From contig JARUPZ010000002.1 in the NCBI GenBank assembly GCA_031213475.1, forward strand, positions 15,314,738-15,378,737: a stretch of DNA of 64,000 nucleotides. The letters run 5' to 3'. The notes under the pieces were generated by a model. That model ran no database searches and was not told where the DNA came from. It saw nothing but the letters and a program-made list of their open reading frames with translations. The stretch is from Nereocystis luetkeana. Taxonomy: Eukaryota; Sar; Phaeophyceae; Laminariales; Laminariaceae. Of the stretch, positions 20,562-32,674 are shown piece by piece. Position numbers and translations under genes: made by a program. Each line of letters opens with the position of its first letter. The first letter of the stretch is position 1.

Positions 20562-20970
20562 TCAGTCCTCGTCCATCCGCTTCATCATCTCCGCCAGCTT
20601 CCGCTCCATGTCGTCCGCGTTATCCTTTACGCTCTTCTCGAAGTCCGCCTCGATCCGATCCATCTCCTCCTGGAACGGCTTCACCGCCTCCCGTACCAGC
20701 TTCCCGGGCTCTCCGAGGTCGGCCACAGCACCCGCCGCCGCCGCCGCAATCCCCCCCCCCCCCCCCCCCACCCCCCCCCCCCTCCGCCCTCCCCAAGCAA
20801 ATCCGAAGCCTTGAGCGAATCCAACCCCTCCTTTGCGGCTACAGAGCCCCCCTCCCCCTCCTCCTCCTCTTCTTCCTCAGCAGCAACAGCAGCAGCAGCA
20901 GCGAAAGCGTCGTCTTCGCTTGTTCCCGGGGTGTCTTGGGATCGGATGCGGGTGGCGCTCGACCGGGGGG
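20562..20970 (-). CDS. Last exon of an unrecognised gene: acidic, Ala-rich, coiled-coil C-terminus
   Basis: The minus-strand exon has a plausible CTCCAG acceptor just above 20970 and a TGA stop at 20562. It reads an acidic segment (DTPGTSEDDAF, Ala run, Glu run), then KEGLDSLKASDLL, then a Gly stretch, then a helix-forming tail (EAVKPFQEEMDRIEADFEKS to MKRMDED) with heptad-like spacing. The two halves lie in different frames and meet inside a very long G run (plus-strand C run 20752-20782). Either the run length is variable or miscounted, or an unrecognised splice lies there. The protein family is not recognised. See 25008-25206 for a possible first exon. Confidence 0.5.
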
Positions 20971-21319
20971 CTGGAGCCAAAAGCGCGGTGCCGTGAGGGC
21001 GGGAAAGCGGGGGGTGAGGAGGGGGGGAGGGGGAGGCGTTTGACCCTGTTGTCTGTCTGTCATGACCCTGTACGTACGGCAGTGAGGAACCCCGCGATGA
21101 GAGCAAGCGGTGTACAACGGACATCAGTTTTCTGCCCACCATTTTTGCCCACTACTACTGCTGACTGCAAGGGGCCCGTACCGACACTACTGCTGTAACT
21201 TTGGTAAGGGACCTTGGCACCTATATAAGGAACGTCGGTATATACGGGAATGCACTAGGAGCAGAAACAGGGTCCCTTACATGGGGCTAGGGTCCCTTCA
21301 AAAGGGGCTACCTACTGCA

Positions 21320-21880
21320 CATGTTTTTTCACGACAGATCACGATCTACAGTAGATCATCTAGACCCATATATTTTATAGACAGATTGGACAGATGTCAG
21401 ATATTTCTGCATGCAACATCAAATCCATCACGATCTCTACCGTAGATCACCTATAGACCCACACGTATAAACAGATTGGGCAGATGCTACTGCTGTAGAT
21501 CTGTACGTATGCAACATCAAACACATCACGATATCTACTATGTACATCACCTACAGACCCATATCTATATGTACAGATTGGACACAGATCGTTAATAGAT
21601 ACTTACGTAAGCACCATCAAACACATCACGATCTTAACTGCAGATCACCTAGACCTATATCTACAAACAGATTGAACAGATATTATATATTTATGTATGC
21701 AACATCAAACACGATCACGATCTCTCCTGTAGATAATCTAGACCCATATCTACGAGTATAAACATGTTGGACAGATGTTAGATCTCTATGCACGCAACAT
21801 CAAAAACCATCACGATCTCTTATAATACTACTGGTTGTAGACCATCTAGACCCATACTTACATGCATATTGGACACGTAC
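21320..21880. repeat. Tandem array of about 85-bp units
   Basis: Six to seven diverged units with CATCACGATCTCTACTGTAG, ATCACCTAGACCCATATCTA and AGATTGGACAGATG. Unit spelling varies strongly, so the array is old. Confidence 0.8.
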
Positions 21881-21949
21881 AAGAGCTCCTTCTACAGTAG
21901 CAAGTGAAGAGCCCCACATGAAAAAAGTAGGTGCACTCCTATCGTACTA

Positions 21950-22047
21950 TTACGGGGGACCATAGTAAATAGGACCTAAAAGTAAATAAATGTAGACCTG
22001 GTATGTTTTTGTGTTCACCGTAGGTCCTATTTACTGGTTCCCCGTAA
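21950..22047. mobile_element. MITE-1 copy
   Basis: TAAATAGG subtype flanked by TA on both sides, with a shortened centre. Confidence 0.75.
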
Positions 22048-22059
22048 TATTAAGGAAAA

Positions 22060-22140
22060 CATTATTAGAGATCGGGAACCGATATTACAATAATCTGCAG
22101 TTTGTTGTTGTAAAGAGAATTAGGCTTTATGGTTCACATG
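22060..22140. repeat. Dispersed repeat E, copy 1
   Basis: About 80 bp (GATCGGGAACCGATAT, CAGTTTGTTGTTGTA, then ATGGTTCA) related to 23683-23762. Confidence 0.55.
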
Positions 22141-22146
22141 CATAAT

Positions 22147-22242
22147 AACCCTTTTAGTACTGCAGTCCCGTTTGGGGGACAAATTACTTGGAATTTGAGT
22201 GATAGTCCCCAAAACGGGACTGCAGTTTGCGTTGAAAGGGTT
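22147..22242. mobile_element. MITE-2 copy
   Basis: Both arms clear. The right border reads GGGTTAA. A second copy follows 16 bases later. Confidence 0.8.
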
Positions 22243-22258
22243 AATAGCCTGTGTCGTG

Positions 22259-22351
22259 AACCCTCTCACGACTGCAGCCCCGTTTTTGGGGACAAACTAC
22301 GTAGAATTTGATTGGTTTGTCCCCTAAACAGGACCGCACTCCTAAGAGGGC
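22259..22351. mobile_element. MITE-2 copy
   Basis: Arms CCCTCTCACGACTGCAG and CACTCCTAAGAGGG around GGGGACAAACTACG; diverged from its neighbour, so probably a separate insertion. Confidence 0.75.
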
Positions 22352-22794
22352 TATAACCCTAGCCCCAACCGAATCAACCACTTCTCCGTTTGCCTCGTAC
22401 ATAGTCTGCTTCGACCCCAGCAGTGTCCAAAGAGTGGGTAACTCCGTTTACTGCGCCAAACACACCCTCTCCGTGTCGTAATGCTTGCACGTACAGTATA
22501 CTACAGCACGGCGAAAACTCCTTGAAAACTAACTGCACCCACGCTTTTTTTTTCTTTTTTTTTCTGGCGGGTGGGGGGGGGGGGAGGGGGGGGGCAGACT
22601 ACTTGGAATTACGAGGGCGAATACGTAGTCTATCTCTGTACATACCACTCAGGCCGGGAATACAATCCCCATCTGAGATTCGTATCAGAGACCTAAAACC
22701 TCTTTATGACAATGGAAACGCAAAGTTTCAAAAGAAAAAAAATGAATTGCAAATAATTGGAATGGCATCTACGCTATCTTGTCGGAAGGCAAGC

Positions 22795-22831
<37 letters not shown>

Positions 22832-23682
22832 TTGCAAATACACCCGCCATAATATTTCAGTACAGCTTTTGCTATTAATATGAGAATGATTCTTCAAACG
22901 GAAAGTTCCAAACTTTTGGAAAACCCCGGAAAAAAACAATTCTGGAGCAGATGTTGGGCCAACGTCGGCTTCAGAAAAACTCAGGCGGATGCTTATAATA
23001 GTTCGAAGCCGAATCCTCGACAGATATCCATCGACAAAACAAATGGCTGCGTCATGAAATCTGAATGGGGTGCGCTAGTTAGGGGCTCCGACCCACCCTA
23101 GGGTCACCGTGTTAGCATATTGGCCGGTGATACGTGGCGGGCGTTGACCAGGTGTAGGTATGGTAAAATAAACAATTTGCCGCTGGTGTGCAGAAAACAA
23201 ATGACAACAATGCTCGATCCGTCTTGAATGGCAACAAAAATAGGCTTGTTTTCAGGTTTGGGAGGAGAGCGTAGGACGCCGCCGACGAGCTATCGCCCCC
23301 TTGACCATTGATCCACCTGATATGTTCGAGGCCGCCATCTGCACTCGTTGGCCTTGCCTGGCACCAAGCGGTTTGGCCGTGGGGTGCGTCTATGCCGAGA
23401 TCGAAGGTCCATCGTCGCACGAACTGATTTTTATCAGCGTGTTGACGAGTTGTGTACAACGAGAAAAACAATTGATTGCGCCGCCTGCAGAAGTGTGCAA
23501 AAAAAAAAACGAAAAAGTCAAACATTTTCCCCCTTTTTTTCCACACGGCGGCGGTACGAGAATATCTCCGGCTGTTTCTTGAAATCACTATTTTTGAAAG
23601 AAAACTTTCGAACTTCGCGTTCCCATTGTCATCGGTCTAATGGGGATTATAGCCCAAAAGTGGCCAAAGGAAAATATTATCA

Positions 23683-23762
23683 GGGATCGAGAACCGATAT
23701 GCTAATAATATAATCAGTAGTTTGTTGTAGTAGACAGCAGTAGTAGGCGTTACGGTTCATAT
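23683..23762. repeat. Dispersed repeat E, copy 2
   Basis: GATCGAGAACCGATAT, then CAGTAGTTTGTTGTAGTA and ACGGTTCA in the same order as copy 1 at 22060. Confidence 0.55.
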
Positions 23763-24129
23763 TATTTGGCTGGGTACGTATCAGTAGTACGTACCTGGTA
23801 CTATTTGGTCGATCGCGCTTGTGGGAATACCAAGCACGGAACAAGCAAGCAAGTGGATACCGCACGGAACGGAGCTGGCAGACTGACTGGCAGAGCACGC
23901 GAACGGACAGGGCCGGTGGCTTGCACCTGGGCAGCGGTCGCTCGCTGGGCCAGGTATATTCGTGAATTCTGAATTCATCTCAAGGCGGCGAATGGTGAAA
24001 AATGAAAAAGCGACATCGGAGGTGGAGCGCCTCGTACGGGGTTCATACGTGGCACAGCACAGGCAGCAAACAACGCGGAAGCGGGGACACTCGCATTTTT
24101 TTTGTGTTGCTTTCTTGGAGGGTCTGGTG

Positions 24130-24328
24130 TTTTTTTTTTTTTTTTTTTTTCCATCCCATTCATTCTCTTCGCACATCTTCTTCTCTCTCTCCTTCCAACT
24201 CGTAACTCAGATCCGGGGTCACATAGCAGGCTCTTCTCCCCCCTTCCCGCTACGGTACGTGCCTTCATTTTTTATCGCGAGAAGATTTCAGCCTTTTCTT
24301 CCCTCGTCGACTCGCATCGAATTGTGCG
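24130..24328 (-). mobile_element. SINE-A, 5'-truncated copy
   Basis: Poly(T) of about 21 bases, then the reversed SINE-A body up to GCATCGAATTGTGC. The tRNA head is missing. Confidence 0.8.
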
Positions 24329-25007
24329 TATGACACACCGTAACTACAGTACAGCAACTTCATGGATCATAATATGTGTGAACTTACTTCATCGTCACAG
24401 CTGAAGGTACGAGCACCGAAAATACAAAAAATACGAAAATACAGGACATTTTCGGACAAAACGGGAAAACGAGCATCATTTTTGCAAGTTTGGCAGGACG
24501 GCGTTGACGCCTTGTGTCGCTTGCCGGTGTTGTGCGAATACCAGGTATGTACCAGTACGCAATTACGAGATGTGGAAATGATACGTATACACGTATACAA
24601 TCGGAAACGGATCGGAAACGGATCGGAAACTGGAAAACGACTGTTTCTGTCCACGTGCGGGAGGCGAGAGGAGAGAGGATGAGAGGATTTATTTCAGCGT
24701 TTATTAAATTGTCAATATTTCTACGAGTTCCGTTTGACATCCCACAATGTGCAGCATGGGCTTCAACGTTGATCACTTTAAAAAACATTGGCCCTCTGTT
24801 ACAGATCGGTACATCGGCTGTGAGTTCGACCGATTGAGTGGTTGATGTTTTGAAATCATGGTCTATATTATTATTGATTGAAGCACATCAGCAGCAGCAG
24901 TAGCAGCAGCAGCAGCAGTGACGTGTTTGGGCAGCAGGCGACCCTACCACCGGGTGCTTACTACAGCAGTAGAAGACGGAGCCATGCAGCAGGGTTCTCT
25001 TTCGCAC

Positions 25008-25206
25008 CTGGCATTGCCGTGACGGCACACTTCCCGTAAACGTGGAAGCCTCCCTTGCCAGTACCAGCACCAGTACAGGCATCATGTCGCATGTGCTCCT
25101 GAGTAGTAACGGATGGTGATGGTCGCGGCGCTCCCGGAACGCAAACGAATGAAGCAGCTTGCTGCTGCTGCACTGCCAGCAAAAGGGCGGCGGTCGACGC
25201 TCTCAT
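25008..25206 (-). CDS. Possible first exon with signal/plastid presequence
   Basis: From ATG at 25206 the minus strand reads MRASTAALLLAVQ, four Gln in all, then AASFVCVP and a Pro/Ser/Arg stretch. This resembles a signal peptide ending at an A-S-F motif plus a transit-like region, as in heterokont bipartite plastid targeting. A CAG/GTGCGA donor follows 25008, leaving phase 1. The exon starting at 20970 needs exactly one leading base, so the two could join in frame; chance agreement is one in three. No middle exon was recognised. Alternatively this is a chance open frame. Confidence 0.28.
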
Positions 25207-26937
25207 GGTGCAGCTACGTAGTGCGGTGCGCACGCCGGGGATCGGGAGTTGCTGTGAGTTGTAAGGTGGGTTTGGCAAAGCATAGGTTTACAGGAGAATA
25301 AGAGGGCATGTATGGGGGAGGGACACGGGACATGTATTCTCCCCAACATCTGCCGTTGTCTTCGAGCCTCGGCACGCTCGCGCTCACCCCGGGGAGGCTG
25401 GACTAGGGCTGGAAAGATGGAGAGGGGGTCACTTCATGCTGAGTGCAGCGCCCGAAATGCAGGAAGTACCTACGACCAAGGCGTACTCCACTTGTATACG
25501 TAGTACTGCTGTTGTAGCTCTACTCTTTCGCTCGGCAGGTTGCGCCGCAAAAGCTTTACCATTTGTCCGGAAATGTAAGGTGCGTTTTGTATTACTATTT
25601 ATATCCAAAAAATCCTTAAATTTCCGTACATAGTGGTTGCTTGTTTCTTTACATATCCCTGGTCGGTAGCTGTTATAGCCGTGTTGCTGTGTGCCACGTG
25701 TGTGCACTCGGCAACCTTGACCTTGCCATTCCTGGTGACGTATTGAATTTATGCGTGCTGGCTTTCCTTCCTCGATGGAATGGTGCACTGAATCTTGCAG
25801 CACTACACCGTACCAGCAATAGTGCGTACCAGGTATAGCAACGAAAATGAGGTTGTTGTTGTTGTTGTTGTTGTTCTCACATTAACTCACAATTCAATGC
25901 AGTCCGTGGTCGCAGGACAGGCTCCAATAACTCTGGAGTGGAAGAAAATGAGGTATCGAGCACCAGCCGTGCCCGCTTAGCTGGTGACACCCACCCGCGG
26001 TTTGTCTTCCACTGCTCTTGAGACCGTGAAACGCCGGCGATCTCTCGTGCATCCGACTACGCTGCCTCGAGCACAACAAAAGTTTTGGAGCCCGCCGTCT
26101 TTCCCTATCTATGCACGGTTGTACTCTGCAGCAGTACGATCGTATATGGGTGCGAAAAAAACGTTCCCACAGGTTTGAAAGCTTTTTACACCTCGTCCAT
26201 ACTGATGACCAGGTACGTATACATCACAACATTTTTTTGTTTGTTTGGCGCCCACTCTCCCTCTTCCCCCCACCACCGATCGCCTGAGAGTGCCTCCCCT
26301 TTTCCACATTCGTCCTTGCCTTCCTTCTTCGCCACCCCCCCCGCCCCTCCTCCGCCACCGACCCCCCGCGCTCAGCCTGCCGCCATCCGCTCGCATGGCA
26401 TGTGGACATCGCGAATTCTCAGCCATGTTTCCCGTTATATGACCCATTGATGATGCCCTTGTGGCATACCTGGTACTTCTTTCGCCGGCACACGTACGTA
26501 TAGCACCCTTCCACAACGACCGCACTGTGCTAAAACGAGCATCTGAGTCTATTGTAGTACTACAGTAAATTCAAGCAATCCTGAAGAGGTTCACAACAAT
26601 ATGCCCCTTTGGGGCTTCAGACGGAAATATCGCCGAAAAAAAAGGCCGCTGCATTACTGCAGCATCGACTACACGAAAATCCCGGGCTGCCGGGGTACGG
26701 TGCGTTTCGGAATATCACTAAAGCAGCAGTAGTGGTCCCTCTATAGTGCCGGTATGCGCCAGCCTGTAAAACCTGTGAAGGTAGTCCAGAGATATAAGCT
26801 GGCAAGAGACACGGGGATATCGATGTTGGATATAGGGCACGTTGGGCTTCGTCGGGAACACAACTCAGTCCAGACGTTGACCAAAACTAACCTGCATGTA
26901 TGTGCAGGTACGAGTCTACTGGGACGTTCCTTCAAAG

Positions 26938-27105
26938 AAGATGCCCAAAGCGCGCTACGTGTAACCATAATATATATGAGGTTCGCATGCGGGTATGTTC
27001 CCAAAGCACAACGTGCAACCATGTAGGATTCTCGCCCCACGGACATATTCCCAAAAGCTCTACTTGTAACCATATGAGATTCGCATACGGGTTTGTACGT
27101 CCCTA
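26938..27105. repeat. Three-unit tandem repeat of about 55 bp
   Basis: Units share TTCCCAAA, CTACTTGTAACCATATGAG and GTTCGCATGCGGGT-type segments with moderate divergence. Confidence 0.65.
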
Positions 27106-27363
27106 TGCGGTGGATGTACTACTTATTATTTAATAGTCCATCACATACCGGTACTACAGCAGCAACCGGCACTACTCCGCACAAAGCCAGACTGGTACGT
27201 AAATCCCATCTGCGCCCGCGATTTCGCCACCACTGATTGGTCAATTTTTCAGGATGGAAATCGCAACGTGTGCAGCGTCTTGAAGTCACTAAATACGCGA
27301 CCTGAAAGGCCGAACTCAACCGACGCTGCTGAAAAGGGGCCACTGCTGTACTGTGCTGTGCCG

Positions 27364-27447
27364 TATACCACTCTGTCCCTAAAAATAGTGACCGCTTTAT
27401 TGAATATTAGCACACAAAAGTTCATTATTTTTAGGGGCAGAGTAGTA
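27364..27447. other. Short hairpin element
   Basis: CTCTGTCCCTAAAAATA pairs with TATTTTTAGGGGCAGAG around a 43-base loop; MITE-like but seen once here. Confidence 0.5.
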
Positions 27448-27860
27448 TGTAACACGGGTTGATAATATAACACACCGAACTTCAGAGCCGATCTTCCCTC
27501 AAACGTGGTGGGGGGGGGACAGAACCGACATGGTGGTGGCTTTGGAAGTTTATTAATCATCGAGCCATTTTTTCTATGAACGTGTCGTCGCTCGGCGATT
27601 CCACTCTCCCCCGCTTTGTTGCCGAGAAAACCAGCTTTCTTTGAAGATCATCCGAGGGGTGTGTCGTGTGTGCGTGATCTTGAGTGTTAGATACGGGTAG
27701 CATAGTAAGGAGCTGTATATGTCTGCCAGCAGGCGCGTTTGTATTTTTTCACGTACGTATAAGTAGCTCTACGTCTGTTTTTATTGAGAACAACTACGCC
27801 ACTTTTGAGCTGGCTTTTCTTCGCCACCGAATTCACGACAAGCCGTGAACAAAAATCCAG

Positions 27861-28077
27861 TTGTGGAAATGCCTACGCATCTTCCTCATATGTGTTTGTG
27901 ATCAATGTGCAGCAACACTGTTCTATATACTTCATGAATGAGTAGAAGCATGTGTGATCGGTATGATAAGTGCCGGCACACATGCTTCTGCACGTACGTG
28001 AAGTACGTAAAACAGTGCTTTTTATACTGAACATTGATCACAAACATAATAAGGAAGATGCGCAGGCATTTCCATAA
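27861..28077. mobile_element. Foldback MITE, about 215 bp
   Basis: Outer arms pair TGGAAATGCCTACGCATCTT with its inverse near 28050-28076, inner arms pair TGTTTGTGATCAATGT with ACATTGATCACAAACA, and AGAAGCATGTGTG pairs with CACACATGCTTCT at the centre. No coding capacity. Confidence 0.75.
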
Positions 28078-28365
28078 CAGCTTACATGCCTTTCCCCGCG
28101 GCCTTTGCAACAACATACTTATCACCCCGAAAAAATGCCAACCCCAGCAAAGAAAGAGAGAGAGAAATTTCGTGGCTTGCCTTCTAAAATCTTGCTAGGT
28201 AGGGTCAAGTGTGACGAGAGATGGACCACCAAGAGATGACGTCGTCTCCCCGTGCCAGTTTTCATTATCTGGAGTGGCTCTTATCTGGAGTGGCTCAGCT
28301 GGTGGTGGGGTTCCCTTTATTTTTGTCCTCAAATCACCTCCCCTGCCTGCCTTTCCCGCCTACTT

Positions 28366-28460
28366 ACCCCTCTTTTAGGGCTGCAGTCCCGTTTGGGGGA
28401 TGAACGACACTCCAATTCCAAGCAGTTTGTCCCCAAAACGGGACAGCAGTCCTGGAAAAC
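28366..28460. mobile_element. MITE-2 copy
   Basis: TCTTTTAGGGCTGCAGTCCC on the left and GGGACAGCAGTCCTGG on the right, with diverged ends. Confidence 0.7.
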
Positions 28461-28645
28461 CAGAGTAGTAGTAGTAAAAAAAGAAATGACGAAAAACGGA
28501 ACGATGTAAAAGCATGCTCGAACGGTAGGAGTGGGCCGGATTTTTTCTGAAAGTTCCTCACTCGAGGAGCTCGATAATTTCGAGAACAAGAAGATGTAAG
28601 TTCACAAACCCGACTAGCCATCCATGTGGCCTTAAACACATGACG

Positions 28646-28738
28646 AGAACCCAGGCCCGTTTTGGGGACAATCCACTCAAACTCCAAGTATTTTTCCCCC
28701 AATTGTCCCCAAAACGAGACGGCAGTCCTAAAAGGGTT
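28646..28738. mobile_element. MITE-2 copy
   Basis: Right terminus GTCCTAAAAGGGTTAA keeps the TTAA border; the left terminus is eroded. Confidence 0.7.
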
Positions 28739-29159
28739 AAGAACCCCCCCCCGCCCCGACGTTTTACGGATAGTTCCTCAGTTAAGGGCCCCCGTTAGAC
28801 TGGAATCTTGCCTCAGAAGGCACAAAGTGTCACCCCGACGTACGGTAGCACGGGTCAAGAGTACGCACGTACGTGGTACGTAGCAGGGGGTATTCAGAGG
28901 GACAAAGACGGGCCTATGTGCGCAAACCCGATGCTAGGCACACGGTGCTGTTACAAGGCGTAGATTGGGTAGGCGATGTGGTTTGCTCATTATTACCAGT
29001 ATGTAGCCCAACGGATTTAAGACCTTTACAATACAACGATGTCAGTAATAACGTGAACAGAAACACGACATAAATGATAGCATTGCAACGCTGTTGGGTA
29101 CTACGTAGCTCGTCTAGGTTGATTTGAGGAGCGCGCTCCTCCCTACCGGGCTGAAGAGA

Positions 29160-29227
29160 TAACCTATCTATGCTGGACCACTCAGTCGACGCTGAATCCG
29201 TAGCTGACTGAGTGGTCTGGTAGGTTA
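29160..29227. mobile_element. 68-bp hairpin element
   Basis: TAACCTATC...GGACCACTCAGTC pairs with GACTGAGTGGTCTGGTAGGTTA almost fully around a short loop. Confidence 0.6.
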
Positions 29228-30189
29228 TGGCTTTTGACCAATAAGTGATACCGGGTATGCATGAGTTCGATATAAATGCTACCTCATCAACTTATCCAGG
29301 TGGAAAAAATAAGGGGGGAAGGCGGATTCCCCAGTTCTGACCAGCAGTAGTAGCGTGTGGCGAGGGGCTTCGCCCCGGAGATAACGCCGAGACTGAGTCG
29401 CACTCACAAAACACGCGGTATACCTGGTACCTGGTATATTTTATTGGGCGGAAGGGATATATAACCTACTACTACTGTAGACCAATCAGCCACATCACTT
29501 GGAGTAGTATTGATAGTACTATAGAACTAACATTCCCGACTGTCAGAATAATAAAAATGGCACCCAAAGTACCCCCCCCCCCCTCTAATGTGGTGTGGCT
29601 TATTATCCGGAGAGTTAGAGGTTTCCGTTGTTGCATGCAGTTGCTTGCTTGATTGTCGGACGTCTTCTGAGCGCAGGGGCGAGGTATTAGTCAGCCACGC
29701 AGGCGATAACGCCTGCCAGGTATTATGAGGGGACACTTGCTACAAATCAGAACGCCGCAACAGGGGAGAGGCGATACCATAACACCGTGGTATCGCGCGC
29801 GCACCCGTTTTCTCGAAAAAAAAACACACACACACACGGGAAAACACTAAATACAGGTAGTACTACTATTAATAGTAAAAGGTACAGCAATCGATCATTA
29901 TGTCACTGCAGACTTTTCGCAGTAAAACTGGGAATAGTGCTGATGTGCTTCTGGCTTCTGTGTAATTGCAGCTACAATATGTTTGTACACATATGTATAC
30001 GTACGTGCGTACAGGAGGAGGCCAACCAAGTCACGATACACAGACTGATCTGTAGGTGGTTTGGCCTTTTTCATGCTAGAACTGGAGAAGTTAAATGCCC
30101 CGCGGCCCCGCAGTTCTATCCTTTGCACAGCCGCTACATGATCTCCGGCCATCGCGCCCAACTGTTAGAGGTATCTCTATTGGGAGTAG

Positions 30190-30283
30190 GAACGGTGCTC
30201 CGTCTCGAAAGGGGTGCGTGGTCAATCGTCAAATAAATGACTAAGGCAAGCAACAAATGAGTACGCCCCCCCCCCCCCCCCGT
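30190..30283 (+). repeat. C-tailed repeat, single copy
   Basis: CTCCGTCTCGAAAGGGGTGC, GTGGTCAATCGTCAAATAA, AGGCAAGCAACAAATGAG, then TACG and a C run of about 16. Confidence 0.75.
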
Positions 30284-30751
30284 CCCGAGCCTGTGTTACA
30301 GCTGGTGCTCTCGTCCGACGGTCTGACCGCCGGCGGATCGGCGGAGAAATGCGGGATTACGAAGAGCCCTCTGTCGGATAGAATACTACCGAATACTGCG
30401 CAACATATGGCGAGATTGGATTGTAAATATTCCGACGGACATAGAGATTCTATCTACTACCTTATTTAGAAGATAGAATGTGCGAATTTTATATTAGTAA
30501 AAAAGCCACGGAATGGAAACTAACTGCTGTAGTTTACGTAGCTCGTCGATGTTGCCAGCTTACTTACTGTAGGTCGCACCAGTATGTATGAAGGTCGTGC
30601 ATATGAGTGTGGTGCTGGGGTGGAATTTCAGCTGTATTCTGCTCCGTTTTTTGGTGCGGTATATACTTCGCACGACTCATTCATATCGGTAGTCGGATTG
30701 CATTTTGTTCTGGTCTCCGCTGTTTGATCTGTGCGGTATATATATATATTA

Positions 30752-30982
30752 TTTTTTTTCTCATCCCATTCATTATCTTCGCACATCTTCTTCTCTCTCT
30801 CCTTCCAACTCATAACTCAGATCCGGGGTCACATAGCAGGCTCTTCTCCCCCCTTTCCCGCTACGGTACGTGTCTTCATTTTTATCGCGAGAAGATTTCA
30901 GCCTTTTCTTCCCTCGTCGACTCGCATCGAATTGTGCCTACCCACGCTGCAAGGCGCTCTCAACAATTGAATCCTTTTTTAT
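30752..30982 (-). mobile_element. SINE-A, 5'-truncated copy
   Basis: Short poly(T), then the reversed SINE-A body to TTGAATCCTTTTTTATT. The tRNA head is absent. Confidence 0.8.
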
Positions 30983-31044
30983 TGGTATAGAAAACCGTAG
31001 AGGTGTACGATGAATGCAATATATGCATATATATACACGTATAC

Positions 31045-31262
31045 CACGTATAATATACCAGGTATAATCTACCAGGTAATATATTATACCTGGTATATGA
31101 TACCTGGTATACATACATTATATCTGTGTATACCTGGTATATACTTTAGATACATATATATATGTATATATTATACATATACCAGGTATATATTATACAC
31201 ATACCAGGTATATATTATAGATATACCTGGTATATAATATATATACCTTGGTATATATATTG
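31045..31262. repeat. AT-rich cluster of eight TACCWGGTA motifs
   Basis: Eight TACCAGGTA/TACCTGGTA motifs separated by TATATA-type sequence in about 200 bp, both orientations. Strongly self-complementary. Confidence 0.85.
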
Positions 31263-31533
31263 GTGCCGGAAGATATTATTACGGCAGCTGTCGTGTTCAC
31301 ATGCAGTATATTTTCTATCTCGCATACCTGGTACTTCATAATGCCTACCTGGCTTGCTGGCTGTGTAGCAGGTGCATTTACGGTATTTTTACGTTGAGAA
31401 AGTCACCGCCGTAGGCTTGTTTCATTCTTGCCGGACCTGGTACTATGTATGATTCACACGAACAACGGGTGAACGGTCGGCACGTTGATGTTGTAGGATG
31501 CATCGTATCGATGTACTGCGCAGGCAACTACAA

Positions 31534-31541
31534 CTGGCAGC

Positions 31542-31578
<37 letters not shown>
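31534..31578. repeat. (AGT)n microsatellite
   Basis: About 13 AGT units following GGCAGC. Confidence 0.85.
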
Positions 31579-31623
31579 CCACTATTTACTTTGTCAAAAC
31601 ATACCGCGCGACAGTTCAGCACG

Positions 31624-31714
31624 AGTTTTAGAACCGCAGTCCCGTTTTGGGGACAAACCAGTCAAATTTCAAATAGTTTGTCCCCAAAACGGGACTGCGG
31701 TTCTGAAGGGGTTT
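31624..31714. mobile_element. MITE-2 copy
   Basis: One of the best preserved copies: TTTTAGAACCGCAGTCCCG against CGGGACTGCGGTTCTGAA. Confidence 0.8.
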
Positions 31715-32477
31715 TAAGCTTCGCACATACTCATTCCACGTAGAAAATCGTCAAGCAGAAGAAGAATGAGAGTGAAAACAGTAAGTACTTAGTGCTGACC
31801 ACTAAGCGCGATGCTCGTAGTGCTATCTATCATAGTGCACGTTACGGTTCAAGGCACAGAAAGAGGGACGGCGCGGTCTACTCTGACGCCGGGCTGTGGT
31901 TGGGAGTAACAACATTAAATTTATATATACAAATAACTAAAAATGCGTTACAGGACGCGCAAAAACACCAAGCCTTTAGCTATAATAATCGTGGAACAGA
32001 AACGGACGACGCACATAAATATACCAGATATATACTATTAATAAAAGGGAGAGATTCGACGCCCTTCGTTTTGCGAGTCAAGCAGCAAGGAACAAGCGTA
32101 ACCAAAACAAGAAAGAGCAACTAACCCTATATACTTCTACATATATATATATCTTACTCTGCAAACAATACGGCGATATCATGTCGCAACTTCATAGATT
32201 ATAGGTGGTCCCACCTATTTGATTTCGCATGGAGCACTCCTCTGTAAGTATACAATGTCATGGCATCTTGAGTTCTCCCGAAAGCTCTTTTGCGGGGGGC
32301 GTCGCGTTTACTGGCTCTACGAGAGCTCTACAAAGCTCCCCGGGAATACGGGGAGGTGATACACGAGTATACATACGTATTATTAATATGTGTGCCCTCC
32401 AAGGAATGTATCGTACGTGTTTCGTTCCATCTTGAATAAATCATATCGCAGTATTAATAGTAGTTCCTCTTCTATCA

Positions 32478-32586
32478 CTCGGAGCCAATATCTAGCTCGT
32501 TATCTCTCGTTAAGGGCTCCTACTTGCGTCTTCTTCTGACATACATATATCGTACGTACTCCGTCTATGAGCTAGATATTTGGTCT
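32478..32586. other. Hairpin element
   Basis: GCCAATATCTAGCTC pairs with GAGCTAGATATTTGG across about 80 bases; single copy here. Confidence 0.45.
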
Positions 32587-32674
32587 ACATAGTATCCCGA
32601 AACCGTGAATAGGCACATTTACCGGTAATAATCCCGATCCATCCTCCTGGTAGGTGGTGGCCACAGACGACGAA

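Larger units (their letters stand above)
25207..27860. other. Stretch without a recognised gene
   Basis: Contains a (GTT)n tract near 25850-25876, a three-unit tandem repeat at 26938-27105 and a small hairpin at 27364-27447. Open frames are short and unlike known families. Confidence 0.5.
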
